Shown here: positions 61,178-64,000 of the stretch, piece by piece
Numbering within the stretch: the stretch's first letter is position 1
How the letters are laid out: each line of letters begins with the position of its first letter
Assembly (NCBI RefSeq): GCF_024746835.1
Contig: NZ_CP080531.1
Span: 5,786,001-5,850,000, forward strand
DNA length: 64,000 bases
Direction: 5' to 3'
Origin: Mesorhizobium sp. AR02
GTDB lineage: Bacteria > Pseudomonadota > Alphaproteobacteria > Rhizobiales > Rhizobiaceae
Program-made: the position numbers and the translations under genes
Notes under the pieces: model-generated
Databases searched by the model: none
Seen by the model: only the letters and a program-made list of their open reading frames with translations
Told to the model about the DNA's origin: nothing

Positions 61178-61202
61178 GCGTGAAGCACCGCGCGCTTGTC
61201 GG
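61178..61202 (+). repeat. Leader element shared by both kup genes, copy 1
   Basis: Twenty-five bases, GCGTGAAGCACC then GCGCGCTTGTCGG, immediately before the first kup gene. They match the element at 63280-63304 in 22 of 25 positions, although coding-free spacers diverge. May be an ancestral 5' leader copied with the gene or a regulatory RNA element. Confidence 0.5.
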
Positions 61203-61212
61203 GGAGTGGTCT

Positions 61213-63126
61213 ATGGACCTTGCCAGTCGCGGTAGCGAGGCCGAAACCGTCGAGCCATCGAGCCATTCCGGGGCCGAACAGCACAGCACCAAGGTTCTGA
61301 TGCTGGGTGCGCTCGGCGTCGTCTATGGCGATATCGGCACCAGTCCGATCTACGCCTTCCGTGAGGCGCTTCACGCTTCGCCCGGTATCGCTACGCGCGC
61401 TCACGTGCTTGGCGTGCTGTCGCTGATCGTCTGGGCGCTGACGATCATCGTGACCATAAAATATGTCGCCTTCGTGCTTCGGGCCGACAACAAGGGCGAA
61501 GGCGGCACGTTGTCGCTGATGTCGCTGGCGCGCAGCGCCTATCCCAAAGGCGCGCGACTCATCCTGGCGATCGGCCTTTGCGGCGCGGCGTTGTTTTTCG
61601 GCGATTCGATCATAACGCCGGCCATCTCCGTGCTGTCGGCGGTCGAAGGCCTGAGGGTGGTGACGCCGACACTGGACGCTTACGTCGTGCCGATCACGCT
61701 GCTCATCCTGGCCATCCTGTTCTCAGTGCAACGCTTCGGCACGGGAAAGGTGGCTGCGGTCTTCGGGCCGGTGACCGCGCTGTGGTTCCTGGCCATCGGC
61801 GCAGCGGGGCTTTATCACCTGATGGACGATCCATCGATCCTGCTGGCTATCAATCCGTATCACGCGGTCGCTTATCTCGTCAGCACACCCACGGCCGCCT
61901 TTGTCACTGTCGGCGCGGTGTTCCTGGCTGTCACTGGTGCCGAGGCGCTTTATGTCGATCTTGGCCATTTTGGACGCAAGCCCATCGTGTTGGCTTGGTT
62001 TTCCGTGGTTTTCCCCTGCCTGCTGCTCAACTATTTCGGGCAGGGTGCCTTTGTGCTGGCCAATGACGGGAGGCCGACCAATCCATTCTTCCAGATGCTG
62101 CCTGACTGGGCGCTGATGCCGATGGTGGGACTGGCGACGGCCGCGACCGTCATCGCCAGCCAGGCAGTCATCTCTGGTGCTTTTTCGCTGACCCGCCAGG
62201 CGGTGCAGCTCAACCTTCTGCCACGCATCGAGGTTCAGCATACGTCCGAGATGCAACACGGCCAGATCTACATGCCCCGCGTCAACCTGCTCATCGCCCT
62301 GGGGGTGATGCTGCTGGTCGTCGGTTTCGGCAGCTCGAGTTCGCTGGCTTCCGCCTATGGCATCTCGGTGACCGGCGAAATGCTGATGACGACGATCCTG
62401 CTGTTCGTTGTCATGCGCAAGCTGTGGAAATGGACACTCGCGGTCGCCCTGCCGCTGACCTTGCTGTTCGGTATCATCGACAGCGGCTTCTTCCTGGCAA
62501 ACATCGTGAAGATCTTCGAAGGCGGCTGGGTATCGATCACGGTTGCCTGCCTGATGGGGCTGATCATGTGGACCTGGATATGCGGCACGCGCTATCTGTT
62601 CGACAAAACCCGCCGCAACGAGATCCCGCTCGATTTCCTCGCCGCCAATCTCTTGAAGAAGAAGCCGCACCTGGTGTCGGGCACCGCGGTGTTCCTGACC
62701 AGCGATCCGCTCAGCGCGCCGACAGCACTCATGCACAGCCTGAAGCATTACAAAGTGCTGCATGAGCAGAACGTCATTCTTTCGGTGGTGACGGCGCCGC
62801 AGCCGGTGGTGCCGGACAGCGACCGGGTCAAGATGGAGACGGTCAACGAGCTGTTCATGCGGGTGACGCTGACCTTCGGCTACATGGAACAGCCCAACAT
62901 TCCGCGCGCGCTGGCGATCTGTCGCAAGCAGGGCTGGAAGTTCGACATCATGACGACGTCGTTCTTCCTGTCGCGGCGCTCGCTCAAGGCCTCGCCCAAT
63001 TCCGGCATGCCGGTGTGGCAGGACCGGCTGTTCATCGGCCTGGCGCGCACCGCGGCCGATGCGACCGAATATTTCCAGATCCCGACCGGACGTGTCGTGG
63101 AAATCGGCACGCAAGTTGCTATCTAA
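61213..63126 (+). CDS. kup: Potassium transporter Kup
   Basis: A 637-residue potassium:proton symporter with 12 predicted helices. [22 protein letters not shown] is the Kup signature at residue about 30. [17 protein letters not shown] and [20 protein letters not shown] also match. A cytoplasmic C-terminal domain of about 150 residues closes the protein ([28 protein letters not shown]). Imports K+ at low pH or osmotic shift. ATG 61213 chosen over an upstream one at 61180 since the next copy starts at the matching position. It is followed by a paralogue on the same strand. Confidence 0.96.
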   Translation: MDLASRGSEAETVEPSSHSGAEQHSTKVLMLGALGVVYGDIGTSPIYAFREALHASPGIATRAHVLGVLSLIVWALTIIVTIKYVAFVLRADNKGEGGTLSLMSLARSAYPKGARLILAIGLCGAALFFGDSIITPAISVLSAVEGLRVVTPTLDAYVVPITLLILAILFSVQRFGTGKVAAVFGPVTALWFLAIGAAGLYHLMDDPSILLAINPYHAVAYLVSTPTAAFVTVGAVFLAVTGAEALYVDLGHFGRKPIVLAWFSVVFPCLLLNYFGQGAFVLANDGRPTNPFFQMLPDWALMPMVGLATAATVIASQAVISGAFSLTRQAVQLNLLPRIEVQHTSEMQHGQIYMPRVNLLIALGVMLLVVGFGSSSSLASAYGISVTGEMLMTTILLFVVMRKLWKWTLAVALPLTLLFGIIDSGFFLANIVKIFEGGWVSITVACLMGLIMWTWICGTRYLFDKTRRNEIPLDFLAANLLKKKPHLVSGTAVFLTSDPLSAPTALMHSLKHYKVLHEQNVILSVVTAPQPVVPDSDRVKMETVNELFMRVTLTFGYMEQPNIPRALAICRKQGWKFDIMTTSFFLSRRSLKASPNSGMPVWQDRLFIGLARTAADATEYFQIPTGRVVEIGTQVAI

Positions 63127-63279
63127 GGCAGACAGGGCAGGTCTTATGGGCGCCCGTTATGCTTCCCGCAGCCGCGAATTCAGCCCGCGACCATTGGATT
63201 ACAGGCCATTTCCCAAGGAGCCTAGCGTTGCCGGCATGGGAGCCGTCACGCGACGGCACTTGATATTGCATTGCAGCAA

Positions 63280-63304
63280 GCGTAGAGCACCGCGCGCTTA
63301 TCGG
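63280..63304 (+). repeat. Leader element shared by both kup genes, copy 2
   Basis: GCGTAGAGCACC then GCGCGCTTATCGG, ending 10 bases before the second kup ATG. It differs from copy 1 at three positions. Confidence 0.5.
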
Positions 63305-63314
63305 AGTGTCGTCC

Positions 63315-64000
63315 ATGGCCCTTGCCAATGCTGGTAGTGAGGCAGAACCCGTCGAACAGTCGAGCCATCCGGAGATCGAACAGCATAGCACCAAGGTGCT
63401 GATGCTGGGCGCGCTCGGCGTGGTCTATGGCGATATCGGCACCAGCCCGATCTATGCCTTTCGCGAAGCGCTGGTGGCGTCGTCCCACGGCACCGTTGCT
63501 GATCGCGGCGATATTCTCGGTGTGCTGTCGCTGATCATCTGGTCGCTGACGATTACGGTTACGATAAAATACATCATGTTCGTGCTGCGCGCCGACAACC
63601 GCGGCGAGGGCGGCGTGCTGTCGCTGATGGCGCTGGCACGCGGCAGTTTCCCGAAGCGCTCGGCGGTGATTCTGGGTATCGGTATCGTCGGCGCCTCGCT
63701 GTTTTTCGGCGATGCGGTCATCACACCGGCGATTTCGGTGCTTTCGGCGGTCGAGGGCATGAACGTCGTTACGCCTGCTTTCCAGCCTTATGTGGTGCCG
63801 CTGACCCTGGTCATCCTCGCCATGGTGTTCGCGGTGCAGCGCTTTGGCACGGGCGGGGTGGGATTGGTGTTCGGCCCGGTGACCGCGGTCTGGTTCCTGG
63901 CCATCGGCCTTTCCGGCCTGAAACATATCATCAACGATCCGGAAATCCTGCTGGCGATCAGCCCGCACTATATCGTCGCCTTCCTGATCCATTCGCCGGA
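63315..64000 (+). CDS. kup: Second potassium transporter Kup (cut by window end)
   Basis: At least 228 residues, cut off by the window end. It begins [32 protein letters not shown], very close to the first copy's [32 protein letters not shown], with [18 protein letters not shown] and [23 protein letters not shown]. So it is a tandem duplicate that has diverged by perhaps a quarter. The C-terminal end is not seen. It lies 188 bases after the first copy's stop. Confidence 0.93.
   Translation, partial: MALANAGSEAEPVEQSSHPEIEQHSTKVLMLGALGVVYGDIGTSPIYAFREALVASSHGTVADRGDILGVLSLIIWSLTITVTIKYIMFVLRADNRGEGGVLSLMALARGSFPKRSAVILGIGIVGASLFFGDAVITPAISVLSAVEGMNVVTPAFQPYVVPLTLVILAMVFAVQRFGTGGVGLVFGPVTAVWFLAIGLSGLKHIINDPEILLAISPHYIVAFLIHSP

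Noticed and set aside
61723..63114. 463-codon minus-strand frame opposite kup
   Set aside because: Antisense of a complete, well conserved Kup protein and without any domain of its own.

Overview
The window reads as high-GC alphaproteobacterial chromosome. The best guess is a Rhizobiales member close to Mesorhizobium: there is a circularly permuted two-piece tmRNA gene, an alpha-type SspB, a leader-peptide attenuator in front of the acetolactate synthase genes, tandem kup genes and several rhizobial-type DUF genes. No rRNA, tRNA, CRISPR array, transposase or integrase was recognised. About 65 protein genes are supported. Most are ordinary housekeeping or transport functions, with accessory blocks between them.

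Layout. 0-9 kb: ClC chloride channel, RHH/DUF4169/SspB cluster, divergent TetR/Bcr-CflA efflux pair with a palindromic operator, PadR-HAAS-GIN envelope operon, a frameshifted secreted hydrolase and a small NTPase. 8.9-11.4 kb: ssrA (tmRNA, tag ANDNYAEARLAA, minus strand), DUF2853, then a stretch of orphan and degraded ORFs. 11.4-15.7 kb: thyA, a molbindin, modABC and a ModE-type regulator with two candidate Mo-boxes. 15.7-24.5 kb: a minus-strand sugar/polyol module (DUF2291, ABC ATPase, permease, binding protein; and FGGY kinase, DeoR regulator, GlpD-type dehydrogenase). Its two operons share a nearly identical 28-bp element upstream. 24.8-34.5 kb: cobF, DUF4424-folA, hflK-hflC-DUF2065-degP, a reversed-order PIN/RHH toxin-antitoxin pair, GNAT-serB and miaA. 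34.6-43.7 kb: GGDEF cyclase, HerA-like ATPase, XRE-cupin regulator, GNAT, LysR, a TmpA/TmpB-like phosphonate pair and a PcfJ-domain protein. 43.8-51 kb: NTF2-FMO fusion monooxygenase, ilv attenuator with ilvB-ilvN, ArsR/desaturase pair with two matching operators, LysE exporter. 51-58.5 kb: RND adaptor and pump, cobalt-type nitrile hydratase operon, DMT permease. 58.6-64 kb: RecD-like helicase, STAS protein, pdxJ, kup, and a second kup cut by the window end.

How they work together. The core order thyA ... folA-hflKC-DUF2065-degP ... serB/miaA ... ilvB-ilvN looks like an ancestral backbone broken up by insertions: the Mo and polyol modules plus cobF between thyA and folA, the toxin-antitoxin pair between degP and serB, and the phosphonate/PcfJ block before ilv. 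The strongest new-looking signals are regulatory: the shared operator of the polyol module, paired ArsR operators, the operator between tetR and the efflux gene, probable leaderless starts, and a conserved leader before both kup copies. The best substrate-level prediction is use of 2-trimethylaminoethylphosphonate by TmpA/TmpB. No wholly unknown multi-gene system could be established from sequence alone.
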